Source: Vulcanimicrobiota bacterium
GTDB lineage: Bacteria > Pseudomonadota > Gammaproteobacteria > Xanthomonadales > Rhodanobacteraceae
Direction: 5' to 3'
Assembly (NCBI GenBank): GCA_903970555.1
Contig: CAJCJD010000010.1
Span: 1-33,427 of the forward strand
DNA: 33,427 nucleotides
Shown here: in pieces, positions 15,450 through 21,552 of the stretch
How the letters are laid out: each line of letters starts with the position of its first letter
Position numbering within the stretch: position 1 is the first letter of the stretch
The notes under the pieces: generated by a model
The model's database searches: none
Told to the model about the DNA's origin: nothing
The model's input: the letters and a program-made list of their open reading frames with translations, nothing else
Translations under genes and position numbers: made by a program

Positions 15450-15781
15450 GCCGCCTCCTTGACGAGGCGCTCAAGCTGGGCGACGAGTCCAGGGATTGCA
15501 GCCAATGCCTGATTCTTCAGTGCGCCAGCGTCCTGCAGGTGTCGAGCGGCCCAGTACATCGCCGGCGTGTTGTCCTTGAACTCGGACATGTACTTCTCGA
15601 TCAGCGATGAGTCGAGGTTGCGTTCGCCGCTAAGCATGGTGCTGAGATTGGACGGTGCGACATCGCAGGCAGCGGCGACGCGACCAAGTCCGCGCTGGTA
15701 CACGCAGGCAGCAAAACACTCGCGCATATCGCGGAAACGCTGAGCTAAACCCGGCTCAAGAGTGAGGCTTAGTTGCTGCAT
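15446..15781 (-). CDS. Helix-turn-helix regulator in the CII position
   Basis: 111 residues. A helix-turn-helix is visible at about 30-55 (RGLGRVAAACDVAPSNLSTMLSGERN), followed by helical segments, including one near the end (LVAQLERLVKEAA) that could drive oligomerisation. It is the second regulator after the Cro-like gene, as CII is in lambda. The gene may therefore activate repressor synthesis. A 10-bp-phased direct repeat lies 20 nt upstream. Similar phage proteins are known without an assigned role, so CII-like is an inference. Confidence 0.65.
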   Translation of the reverse strand: MQQLSLTLEPGLAQRFRDMRECFAACVYQRGLGRVAAACDVAPSNLSTMLSGERNLDSSLIEKYMSEFKDNTPAMYWAARHLQDAGALKNQALAAIPGLVAQLERLVKEAA

Positions 15782-15801
15782 GAGAATCCCCGATACGACG
15801 T

Positions 15802-15819
15802 GTTATCAGCAGTTATCAG
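15802..15819. promoter_or_regulatory. Direct repeat, possible activator-binding site
   Basis: GTTATCAG occurs twice, at 15802-15809 and 15812-15819, exactly 10 bp apart and so on the same face of the helix. This is the geometry of a CII-type site (TTGC-N6-TTGC in lambda). It lies between the HNH gene and the CII-position gene, where a promoter reading rightward toward the repressor would be placed. An AT-rich stretch follows at 15831-15840. Confidence 0.35.
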
Positions 15820-15879
15820 GGCATTGCGGCAAATTTTTTTGCCATGAACCCCACAACGAAAATTCGATGCGCGCATGGG

Positions 15880-16425
15880 CTAGGCCGCCTTGCGCTTGGG
15901 CTTGGGCGCCGTAATCAGTCGAAACTTGAACTGATCGGCGCTCGGCCAAATGGCAGTGCCGCGGCGGCGATTGCAGGAACGGCAGACAGGTTGGACGTCG
16001 AGCGGACGTCCGTAGTCGCGGTGGTCGTATTCCATTGCCGGCTTGTCGCAATCAGTACAGGCAATAGTTCCATCCAGAGCGGGCAGCAAGCCGTTTTTCT
16101 TGGCGAGGCTGACCATCGCGTGAGCTTTGCTCTGCCAGAACTTTTCGGCATTAGCCGGCAGGGCGAAGCGAGGATATTTAGCCCTGCGTGTAGCTGCGCC
16201 ACGCTGCGCAGCTTCTTTCTGTCGCTCTCTCACGGCCTTGCAGTCATCGCAATACCAGGCGTCGTGCTTCGGATCTTTGGAGTCGCAAAGCTTGCGAGCA
16301 TCATCACGGATGCGATATCTGATCTGTTCGCATGGCTGGCAGTACCACGAATGCCGAAGACCATCAGTTCGGTTCTTTGGCTTTCCGCACATGCGGCAAG
16401 GACGTGGAGATGGGTTGGCAGCCAT
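15880..16425 (-). CDS. HNH-like zinc nuclease
   Basis: A 181-residue basic protein with many zinc ligands: CRMCG at the N-terminus, YCQPC and YCDDC in the first third, then a C-terminal HNH-like unit (CTDCDKPAMEYDHRDYGRPLDVQPVCRSCN) with the DH core. It differs from the HNH protein at 13622-13993 in sequence and layout. It sits between the Cro-like and CII-position genes, an unusual place for a nuclease. Its start abuts the stop of the Cro-like gene. It may be a homing-type insertion. Confidence 0.8.
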   Translation of the reverse strand: MAANPSPRPCRMCGKPKNRTDGLRHSWYCQPCEQIRYRIRDDARKLCDSKDPKHDAWYCDDCKAVRERQKEAAQRGAATRRAKYPRFALPANAEKFWQSKAHAMVSLAKKNGLLPALDGTIACTDCDKPAMEYDHRDYGRPLDVQPVCRSCNRRRGTAIWPSADQFKFRLITAPKPKRKAA

Positions 16426-16659
16426 TTATGCCGCCTCGCTCTTGTCGCCGCCCTGCTTCGTCGGAATGACGAACACCAGAACGGCCGGGTCCAATGAGCG
16501 ATCAGCCTTTGCCATCCTCAGCGCCAGCTTCCGACCAATGCCGCCCCAGCCATTGCAGATCGAAGCGATCGTCGAATACGGAATCGCCAGACGATCAGCC
16601 ACAGCAGCGGGACCACCATGGCGGTCAACGTAGTTCTGCCAGTAAGTGCGGGGTTTCAT
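16426..16659 (-). CDS. Cro/YdaS-like repressor
   Basis: 77 residues. The helix-turn-helix spans about 14-40 (GGPAAVADRLAIPYSTIASICNGWGGIG), in the style of YdaS/Cro antitoxin-like phage regulators. It is the first gene of the leftward operon and is divergent from the CI-like gene, so it should act as the lytic-side repressor. The start at 16659 is chosen because the longer frame runs through the operators and promoter. It probably binds the same sites as the CI-like protein. Confidence 0.78.
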   Translation of the reverse strand: MKPRTYWQNYVDRHGGPAAVADRLAIPYSTIASICNGWGGIGRKLALRMAKADRSLDPAVLVFVIPTKQGGDKSEAA

Positions 16660-16669
16660 CGGTGCGCCT

Positions 16670-16682
16670 ATTCGTTTCGAAT
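16670..16682. promoter_or_regulatory. Operator site 1 (leftward set)
   Basis: ATTCG-TTT-CGAAT, a perfect 5-bp inverted repeat around 3 bp. It lies 11 bp upstream of the Cro-like start codon and downstream of the predicted leftward -10. It fits the consensus ATNCG-N3-CGNAT shared with four other sites around the repressor gene. Confidence 0.72.
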
Positions 16683-16709
16683 TGTGACGCAGTATGCGAT
16701 TCGAATAAA
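16682..16709 (+). promoter_or_regulatory. Possible repressor-maintenance promoter
   Basis: TTGTGA (16682-16687) and AATAAA (16704-16709) with 16 bp between them, reading toward the CI-like gene. The -10 is weak, as in lambda PRM. It overlaps operator site 2, so autoregulation is likely if the promoter is real. Confidence 0.3.
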
Positions 16710-16719
16710 CAAAAAGCAA
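16691..16719 (-). promoter_or_regulatory. Leftward early promoter
   Basis: On the minus strand TTGCTT (16714-16719) and CATACT (16691-16696) are separated by 17 bp. This would start transcription of the Cro-like gene and the leftward operon. Operator site 2 lies inside it and site 1 just downstream, the expected arrangement for a repressed lytic promoter. Confidence 0.55.
16694..16706. promoter_or_regulatory. Operator site 2 (leftward set)
   Basis: ATGCG-ATT-CGAAT, centred 24 bp from site 1. It covers part of the -10 and spacer of the predicted leftward promoter, so repressor binding would block it, and it also overlaps the weak rightward promoter for the repressor gene. Confidence 0.72.
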
Positions 16720-16778
16720 GGGCCTCTCTAGGCTTCGGTAAAACCTCGAAACCCAAGACCGGAGCGGTGTCTCAGCCT

Positions 16779-17111
16779 ATGAGTAAAGTATCAGTCAATC
16801 TCAGCCGCCAGAGAGACGCGCTGGGTATGGATGTGGATGATGTAGTGTCGGCGCTGGCGGAGCGCGGCATCATTCGGGCCTACTCGACCGTTGCCGCTTG
16901 GTTTAATGGAACGCGGGGTTCGAGGTGGGATATGAAAGAGTTGAAGGCTTTGCTTGACGTGCTACAGACGGACTTGGATTCGATCACCGAGGGTGAAGTT
17001 GAGTTAGTAGAGGAAAAGGTACAGGCAGCGACAGCGCGCGCGATGCGCGGACTCACTGATGAGCAGCAGCAGGCCATCCTGGCGATGGCGAAAGCTATGC
17101 AAGCAAAATAA
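16779..17111 (+). CDS. Short CI-like phage repressor
   Basis: 110 residues starting MSKVSVNLSRQRDALGMDVDD. The N-terminal 60 form a helix-turn-helix domain (VDDVVSALAERGIIRAYSTVAAWFNG). The C-terminal helix (TARAMRGLTDEQQQAILAMAKAM) should mediate dimerisation. There is no S24 peptidase domain, so RecA-driven self-cleavage as in lambda CI is not expected and induction must use another route. The gene is flanked by five copies of one operator motif and followed by a strong terminator. Longer upstream frames cross the operators and were rejected. Confidence 0.8.
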   Translation: MSKVSVNLSRQRDALGMDVDDVVSALAERGIIRAYSTVAAWFNGTRGSRWDMKELKALLDVLQTDLDSITEGEVELVEEKVQAATARAMRGLTDEQQQAILAMAKAMQAK

Positions 17112-17135
17112 TCACCAGCAACAGCTAAATCACAG

Positions 17136-17158
17136 GCCCGCCGCGAGCGGGCTTTTTT
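17136..17158 (+). terminator. Intrinsic terminator of the repressor gene
   Basis: A 6-bp stem GCCCGC/GCGGGC (17136-17141 and 17147-17152) with a 5-nt loop, followed by six T residues (17153-17158). It lies 25 nt after the repressor stop and separates the repressor transcript from the rightward early operon. Confidence 0.88.
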
Positions 17159-17163
17159 GTGGG

Positions 17164-17176
17164 CTGCGTCTCGAAT
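17164..17176. promoter_or_regulatory. Operator-like site 3 (rightward set)
   Basis: CTGCG-TCT-CGAAT, one mismatch from the consensus ATNCG-N3-CGNAT. It lies 6 bp after the terminator T run, away from the predicted promoter, so it may be an auxiliary site. Confidence 0.45.
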
Positions 17177-17232
17177 TAGATGAACGAAAGATAAACACTC
17201 TACGCGCTTTGCATAGCAACGTTGCCTAAATT

Positions 17233-17245
17233 ATTCGAAACGTAT
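17233..17245. promoter_or_regulatory. Operator site 4 (rightward set)
   Basis: ATTCG-AAA-CGTAT, preceded by AAATT as at site 5. It abuts the -35 of the rightward early promoter. Its centre is 25 bp from that of site 5, close to the 24-bp spacing of the leftward pair. Confidence 0.72.
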
Positions 17246-17273
17246 TGACGGCAAATTATTCGAAGCGCATAGT
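17245..17273 (+). promoter_or_regulatory. Rightward early promoter
   Basis: TTGACG (17245-17250) and CATAGT (17268-17273) with 17 bp between them, just upstream of the first gene of the plus-strand operon. Sites 4 and 5 overlap it on either side of the -35 and over the -10. It is the counterpart of lambda PL. Confidence 0.62.
17258..17270. promoter_or_regulatory. Operator site 5 (rightward set)
   Basis: ATTCG-AAG-CGCAT, lying in the spacer and -10 of the rightward promoter. Repressor bound here would exclude RNA polymerase. Confidence 0.72.
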
Positions 17274-17317
17274 CACTCCATCGGCCCCAGGCCAAGACAG
17301 CGACGATGGAGACGGGC

Positions 17318-17515
17318 ATGTACATCAGCACGCATACCGACGTAGCAGGCCCCATTCGGGCCTACCGGCTTGAGAAAGAACCCTCTTTGATCTGGATCAA
17401 GGCTGGATCGGACTTCACGGCGGCCTTGGACCCCAACGAAGCCCAGCAGCTGATCGCCGAGCTGCAGCGTGAGCTGGCGAATGTTGATGCGGCGGCGCGT
17501 GGAGTGGCGGCATGA
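17318..17515 (+). CDS. Small phage protein of unknown function
   Basis: 65 residues starting MYISTHTDVAGPIRAYRLEKEPSLIWIKAG. The ATG at 17318 follows GGAG at good spacing and is preferred over the ATG at 17306. The C-terminal half is an amphipathic helix (NEAQQLIAELQRELANVDAAARG). It is the first gene of the rightward operon, the place where lambda-like phages often carry small host-takeover or regulatory proteins. Not recognised. Confidence 0.65.
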   Translation: MYISTHTDVAGPIRAYRLEKEPSLIWIKAGSDFTAALDPNEAQQLIAELQRELANVDAAARGVAA

Positions 17516-18336
17516 ACAAGAAGAAAGATTCGGAAGTGATCGTCGCTTACAAGGGGTTCGATAAGAACCTTGCGTGCTCACCTGACGGCAAACCATTCCA
17601 GTACACCGTAGGTAAAACCTACACGCACAAGGGTGTAGTGATTCCATGCAACAGCGGTTTCCATGCATGTGAATTTCCGCTCGCGATACTCAGCTTTTAT
17701 CCACTAACTAATGGCAACCGCTACGGCGTAGTCGAGCAGTCTGGTGAAATTGTTCGTGATGGGGAAAAAACAGCTAGCGGGAAGATCACTGTCAAGGCCG
17801 AGATTGGCATTCCAGGTCTGGTCAAAGCATCTATTGAGTGGGTGAAGAGACTTTCAGGCGAGGCAACGAGCGGCAACTCCGCCCACTCGGCAACGAGCGG
17901 CAACTCCGCCCACTCGGCAACGAGCGGCAACTCCGCCCACTCGGCAACGAGCGGCAACTCCGCCCACTCGGCAACGAGCGGCTACTCCGCCCACTCGGCA
18001 ACGAGCGGCGACTACGCCCACTCGGCAACGAGCGGCTACTCCGCCCACTCGGCAACGAGCGGCGACTACGCCCACTCGGCAACGAGCGGCGACTACGCCA
18101 ACTCGGCAACGAGCGGCTACTACGCGAAATCATCCGTAAAAGGTTCAAACGCAGTTGCCGCCAATGCTGGTAATGGCGCGGCAAAGGCCTCAATCGGAGG
18201 CGCAATATTTATCATTGAGCGAGACATTAACTACAAAATTCTCGCCGTTTTCGCTTCGTTGGTTGGCGATAACGGCATCAAGGCCGATACCTGGTACGTA
18301 TTGAAAGGCGGAAAGCCCGTGGAGGTTTCGCCATGA
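17512..18336 (+). CDS. DUF7666 repeat-containing phage protein
   Basis: 274 residues. The N-terminal 105 match the DUF7666 pattern of phages and plasmids (AYKGFDKNLACSPDG, TYTHKGVVIPCNSGFHACEFPL, YGVVEQSG, ASGKITVKAEIGIPGLVKASIEW). Residues 118-207 are ten copies of a 9-residue unit, ATSG(N/Y/D)(S/Y)A(H/N/K)S, likely to stack as a small beta-solenoid. A C-terminal cap (SIGGAIFIIER..., then GIKADTWYVLKGGKPVEVSP) closes the fold. The function is unknown. The first four repeats are identical at DNA level, pointing to recent expansion. Confidence 0.78.
   Translation: MNKKKDSEVIVAYKGFDKNLACSPDGKPFQYTVGKTYTHKGVVIPCNSGFHACEFPLAILSFYPLTNGNRYGVVEQSGEIVRDGEKTASGKITVKAEIGIPGLVKASIEWVKRLSGEATSGNSAHSATSGNSAHSATSGNSAHSATSGNSAHSATSGYSAHSATSGDYAHSATSGYSAHSATSGDYAHSATSGDYANSATSGYYAKSSVKGSNAVAANAGNGAAKASIGGAIFIIERDINYKILAVFASLVGDNGIKADTWYVLKGGKPVEVSP
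17863..18132 (+). repeat. Ten in-frame 27-bp tandem repeats
   Basis: Ten 27-bp units, each starting GCAACGAGCGGC, fill 270 bp inside the DUF7666 gene. Units 1-4 are identical; units 5 and 7 share one variant and 6 and 8 another; units 9 and 10 diverge. Because the unit is a multiple of three, copy-number changes keep the frame, and other frames stay open too. Confidence 0.97.
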
Positions 18337-18494
18337 GCCCACAATCCCACATCTACGACAACCAGCCGAACAACTTCGACCTGCTGCGCGCTGACTTGGG
18401 CCGTTTCTGGCTGGTATGGATTGCGGCGTACATCGGAATCGTGATTGCTTCCGGCGTGATCTTGCTGCGCTGGTTGAATGGGGGTGAGCTGTGA
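18333..18494 (+). CDS. Small one-TM membrane protein
   Basis: 53 residues. A hydrophilic N-terminus (MSPQSHIYDNQPNNFDLLRADLG) is followed by one membrane helix at about 24-46 (LVWIAAYIGIVIASGVILL) and a short tail. It is supported by an ATGA overlap with the gene before and a GTGA overlap with the gene after. Small membrane proteins in a rightward early operon can act in superinfection exclusion, but nothing here shows that. Confidence 0.65.
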   Translation: MSPQSHIYDNQPNNFDLLRADLGRFWLVWIAAYIGIVIASGVILLRWLNGGEL

Positions 18495-18799
18495 GCCATA
18501 CACCTGGCCCATGGTTAGTGCATCACGAAAAGTGGGTTATAGCTACTCGTGGTGTGCATGCTGGTGAAATCCTTATTGCTCCAACTTACTGGATGGAACA
18601 TGCGAAAGAAGAAGCGGCTGCCAACGCCCGGCTAATCGCATCGGCGCCAGATCTTCTTGAGGCGTTGCGTCAAATAGCTCAATGCAGCGATGGGGATGAC
18701 ACCGAAAACTATCGGTTTGATGATCGCGAAGGATGCCTCGATACCGTTCATTCCATGGCTAAAGAAGCCATCGCACGCGCCACCGGAGAAAAAGCATGA
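18491..18799 (+). CDS. Phage protein of unknown function (HTPGPW type)
   Basis: 102 residues beginning with a GTG start and the sequence SHTPGPWLVHHEKW. The later ANARLIASAPDLLEALR is the second hallmark of this very common small phage protein group. Function is unknown in the group. The GTGA overlap with the upstream stop fixes the start. Confidence 0.78.
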   Translation: MSHTPGPWLVHHEKWVIATRGVHAGEILIAPTYWMEHAKEEAAANARLIASAPDLLEALRQIAQCSDGDDTENYRFDDREGCLDTVHSMAKEAIARATGEKA

Positions 18800-19122
18800 A
18801 CGCTGAAACGATTCGCCTTGGCGATATTGATGATGCGATTCATGCGGCAAGGTCGATGGTTAGCAGGATGTCTTACAACGCCCGAGGCTATGAAGAGCGC
18901 GATCTTGCCAGCGGATATCAAGCATCAATAAGTCGCGGCGAAGCTGCACTTCGTCAACTCTACGAAGTTTGGTCTGAATTCAAAAATTATCAAAGCCAGC
19001 GTTCCAGGTCTTACGACGCATACGTGACATCGCCTCGTGATGACTATGGTAATCGATGCTGCTCATGCCATATCAGCGCACCCTGCGGGTTTTGTGTAAG
19101 CCAGCCGGAGGATGAGGAATGA
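18796..19122 (+). CDS. Phage protein of unknown function
   Basis: A 108-residue protein, helical in the first two thirds (AIHAARSMVSRMSYNARGYEERD), with a Cys-rich end (RCCSCHISAPCGFC) that could hold a zinc ion. It has 4-nt overlaps on both sides. Not recognised. Confidence 0.62.
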   Translation: MNAETIRLGDIDDAIHAARSMVSRMSYNARGYEERDLASGYQASISRGEAALRQLYEVWSEFKNYQSQRSRSYDAYVTSPRDDYGNRCCSCHISAPCGFCVSQPEDEE

Positions 19123-19496
19123 ACGCCCAACTCAAGCCAACCCTTACCAACTACGACAAGCGCCGCGCCGAGGTCTATGCCGCTGCGGTAGCTAGGGCAA
19201 AACAGGAAGAACGCGCCATGGGCATGTTGGAAGGCGTTCCAGAGGATATTGGCGTGATCAAGGCGCTTTCGATATTCGATAACGAGTGGGAATTCGCCAG
19301 CACGCGTTCTGCCGCGATTGACGACGGCGTGTGGGAATTTGGCCGTATCCCAGGTATCGAGTCGATGATTTTTGACAATCCCGATCCCGCCGAAATTGGC
19401 CGTCTATTCGTTGAGGCCTGCAATAACGCCTTAGTGGACAAGTGCGTCGAGGAAGGGTTCGGCCAGACGGAAACAGAGCGGGAGTTTCGGGGATGA
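19119..19496 (+). CDS. Phage protein of unknown function
   Basis: A 125-residue acidic protein. The N-terminal 40 residues form a charged helix (DKRRAEVYAAAVARAKQEERAMG). The rest has no motif that I recognise. Coupled by 4-nt overlaps to both neighbours. Confidence 0.62.
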   Translation: MNAQLKPTLTNYDKRRAEVYAAAVARAKQEERAMGMLEGVPEDIGVIKALSIFDNEWEFASTRSAAIDDGVWEFGRIPGIESMIFDNPDPAEIGRLFVEACNNALVDKCVEEGFGQTETEREFRG

Positions 19497-20008
19497 GCGT
19501 GCTAGTGACATGCAATCAGTGCGGCGCTTCTTATACAGCGCAAGCAGGTCACGTAAACCGAGCAAAGAAGATTGGTGCAAATCTTTATTGCGGACGCGCA
19601 TGCGCCGGTTTAGCTCACCGTCGAAAAGTTGAGTTGACGGAAGCACAAAAGAAAGAAGCAAAACGTCTATATGACCAAGCTTATCGCGCAGCGCGTGCCG
19701 CTGAATTAAAGGCAAAAAAGCGTGCCGCGTACATGGCAAACCGCGAAGTGAATCACGTTAAGGCGAAAATATGGCGCAGCCAGAACATGCATAAGCATGT
19801 CGCCTATTGCCGTCGCCCTGAGTACCGCGAATACAAAGCCGAATACGACCGGCGTCACCTTGCAAAAAAGCATTACGGGACGTTCGCTGAGGTCGCTTTG
19901 ATGCTACGCCAAGTTGAACAAACGATCGCAGAAAAATCCTCATACAACGAACGCCACGCCATGAACGGAAACATCAACAAAGCGCAAACGCGCCGGAGAG
20001 CTTTATGA
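19493..20008 (+). CDS. Zinc-ribbon-like basic phage protein
   Basis: 171 residues starting MSVLVTCNQCGASYTA. A CxxC and a later YCGRAC form a zinc-binding unit in the first 40 residues. The rest is strongly basic and helical (AQKKEAKRLYDQAYRAARAAELKAKKRAAYM). It probably binds nucleic acid. The ATG at 19493 sits on the upstream stop (ATGA), so the longer frame from 19442 is not used. Confidence 0.65.
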   Translation: MSVLVTCNQCGASYTAQAGHVNRAKKIGANLYCGRACAGLAHRRKVELTEAQKKEAKRLYDQAYRAARAAELKAKKRAAYMANREVNHVKAKIWRSQNMHKHVAYCRRPEYREYKAEYDRRHLAKKHYGTFAEVALMLRQVEQTIAEKSSYNERHAMNGNINKAQTRRRAL

Positions 20009-20223
20009 CCAATACAAAACCCGCCCTGTCTGCCACCACGCTTAAGAACGCTTTGTGGGAAACGCTACAAGGAATTCAGTCTGGCGTTGTCCAGCCAGGT
20101 CAAGGCGATGCCATCGCCGCACAAGCTCGCGAGATTCTGCGCACCGTGAAAGTTCAGCTTCAGGTTGTCAACCAAAGCAAGCGCAGTGTGCCTCTCGAAG
20201 TAATTTCGTTCTCTGAGTCATGA
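20005..20223 (+). CDS. Small phage protein of unknown function
   Basis: 72 residues (MTNTKPALSATTLKNALWETLQGIQSG...). It is helical, with a basic final third. Proteins of this type (an opening helix, then QGDAIAAQAREILRTVK) occur in many phage early operons without assigned function. Coupled at both ends. Confidence 0.65.
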   Translation: MTNTKPALSATTLKNALWETLQGIQSGVVQPGQGDAIAAQAREILRTVKVQLQVVNQSKRSVPLEVISFSES

Positions 20224-20414
20224 CCTACCCCAACCGCCAATGGGACGCCGAGCAGCAGGATGCGATTGCGCGAGTGCAGTCGTTGAGGGCGCTGCGAGTT
20301 TTGCGGGATGAGTTCGAAAAAAGTTTATGGAAGTGCGGCATGGAGCGAAAGCTTAGAAGTGCCGAGTTGGTAAGCGTTCAATGGAACGCCTCTGGCGACA
20401 GGGTTACTCCCTGA
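20220..20414 (+). CDS. Small phage protein of unknown function
   Basis: 64 residues (MTYPNRQWDAEQQDAIARVQSLRALRVLRDEFEKS...), largely one amphipathic helix. It starts by a 4-nt overlap with the gene before and ends 48 nt before the next. Not recognised. Confidence 0.58.
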   Translation: MTYPNRQWDAEQQDAIARVQSLRALRVLRDEFEKSLWKCGMERKLRSAELVSVQWNASGDRVTP

Positions 20415-20462
20415 CACTTCCACCCCACACCACAAGCCGGTTAGCGGCGAGAGGAATTAGAC

Positions 20463-20750
20463 ATGATCCACATCGAGAATTTCTTTGAAGATAACGAAGG
20501 CGAATATCTCAAGTTTGAGTCGTTCGTTAATCCACCAAGCACACGGCCAGATCTCAGCGCATTTCTGATTCTAAATGACTTGTTTCCAAGCAGTAAGGAC
20601 ATTGTCAGTGCTGCTGCTCACGACGAGATTTGGCTAAGAATTGATTGCGACGAACTGGCTGCAAAGGCCACCGAGGAACAACTTCTAAACCTCATGCGCT
20701 GTGGCATAAGGTACGACAGCAGCGTTGAATCATTGGCAATGTTTGTCTAA
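20463..20750 (+). CDS. Acidic phage protein of unknown function
   Basis: A 95-residue acidic protein with a good ribosome site (GAGAGGA). It starts MIHIENFFEDNEGEYLKFESF and ends in a helical region (DELAAKATEEQLLNLMRCGIRYDSSVESLAMFV). It is one of the few genes in this operon not overlapped by its neighbours. No domain was recognised. Confidence 0.65.
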   Translation: MIHIENFFEDNEGEYLKFESFVNPPSTRPDLSAFLILNDLFPSSKDIVSAAAHDEIWLRIDCDELAAKATEEQLLNLMRCGIRYDSSVESLAMFV

Positions 20751-20785
20751 CAACCCCACCGCCCAGCGGAATTTTAGGTGATGAA

Positions 20786-20869
20786 ATGCAACCGCTTAGC
20801 GACTCAGAACTATATGCCAGTGAGCAATACGCACCTGATGCTCAGGACGATCCAATCGACGAGGGTTAA
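20786..20869 (+). CDS. Possible very small acidic protein
   Basis: 27 residues (MQPLSDSELYASEQYAPDAQ, then DDPIDEG), very acidic. AGGTG is at usable spacing before the ATG at 20786. It fills the gap between two genes in the operon, but this alone is weak support. Confidence 0.35.
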   Translation: MQPLSDSELYASEQYAPDAQDDPIDEG

Positions 20870-20886
20870 TTAACCGAGGCAATGCG

Positions 20887-21552
20887 ATGTCAACACCAAT
20901 TTTAATCATAGGCGTTAGCGGGACTGGCAAATCAACCAGCCTCCGCAATTTCAATCCAGCAGATGTTTTGCTTATTCAAATCATGGGTAAAAAGCTTCCT
21001 TTCCCAGGCGCAAAGAACTGGAAGGTTTGGAACAGGGATAGTGAGCCGGAAGGCAACACGATCATTACCGAGGATTCGGACATGATCATCAAACTGATGA
21101 AAGGCACTAAGCGCCGCATCATCGTCATTGACGACTTTCAGTACATGCTCGCCAACGAGTTCATGAAACGAAGCGCTGAAACTGGCTTTCAGAAATTCAC
21201 TGACATCGGAAAACATGCGTGGGAAGTGATCGGCGCAGCTTCAAAGCTCCATGCTGACAAGCGTGTGTATTTCCTATCGCACTCCGATGAAGCCGACGAT
21301 GGACGCACAAAAATGAAGACCATCGGAAAGCTTCTGGACGAAAAAATCAGTCCCGAAGGCATGTTCACTATTGTGCTGAAAACAATGGTGGACGGCGACA
21401 AGTATTACTTCACCACGCGCAACAGTGGCAATGACGTCGTGAAGTCCCCCATGGGCCTTTTTGACGATGCCCGAATTGATAACGACCTTTTGGCCGTGGA
21501 TAACGCGATTTGCGATTACTACGACCTCACCAGCAATCAAGAGGCAGCATGA
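20887..21552 (+). CDS. Phage AAA/RecA-like ATPase (recombination module)
   Basis: 221 residues. Walker A is at 9-17 (GVSGTGKST) and a Walker B at about 76-84 (RIIVIDDFQ). A Ser/His sensor-like segment (VYFLSHSDEADDGRTKMKT) follows. This is the AAA_24-type phage ATPase group, which overlaps with Sak4-like annealing or loading factors. It precedes an SSB and an exonuclease, so a role in recombination is likely. Whether it is a true single-strand annealing partner cannot be told by eye. Confidence 0.8.
   Translation: MSTPILIIGVSGTGKSTSLRNFNPADVLLIQIMGKKLPFPGAKNWKVWNRDSEPEGNTIITEDSDMIIKLMKGTKRRIIVIDDFQYMLANEFMKRSAETGFQKFTDIGKHAWEVIGAASKLHADKRVYFLSHSDEADDGRTKMKTIGKLLDEKISPEGMFTIVLKTMVDGDKYYFTTRNSGNDVVKSPMGLFDDARIDNDLLAVDNAICDYYDLTSNQEAA

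Noticed and set aside
15828..15843. GGCAAA-N4-TTTGCC inverted repeat as a terminator
   Set aside because: The stem is AT-rich and short and no T run follows it on either strand; it is more likely a chance palindrome or part of a promoter.
16494..16778. Upstream extension of the repressor frame
   Set aside because: It crosses the operators, promoters and the Cro-like gene; the Met at 16779 starts the recognisable helix-turn-helix protein.
17863..18132. Repeats considered as a CRISPR array
   Set aside because: The units are contiguous with no unique spacers and code in frame; there are no cas genes.
17721..18205. Repetitive open frames in other frames and on the other strand across the 27-bp repeats
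   Set aside because: A repeat unit divisible by three keeps every frame open. Only the DUF7666 frame has matching non-repeat ends, a ribosome context and overlaps with neighbours.
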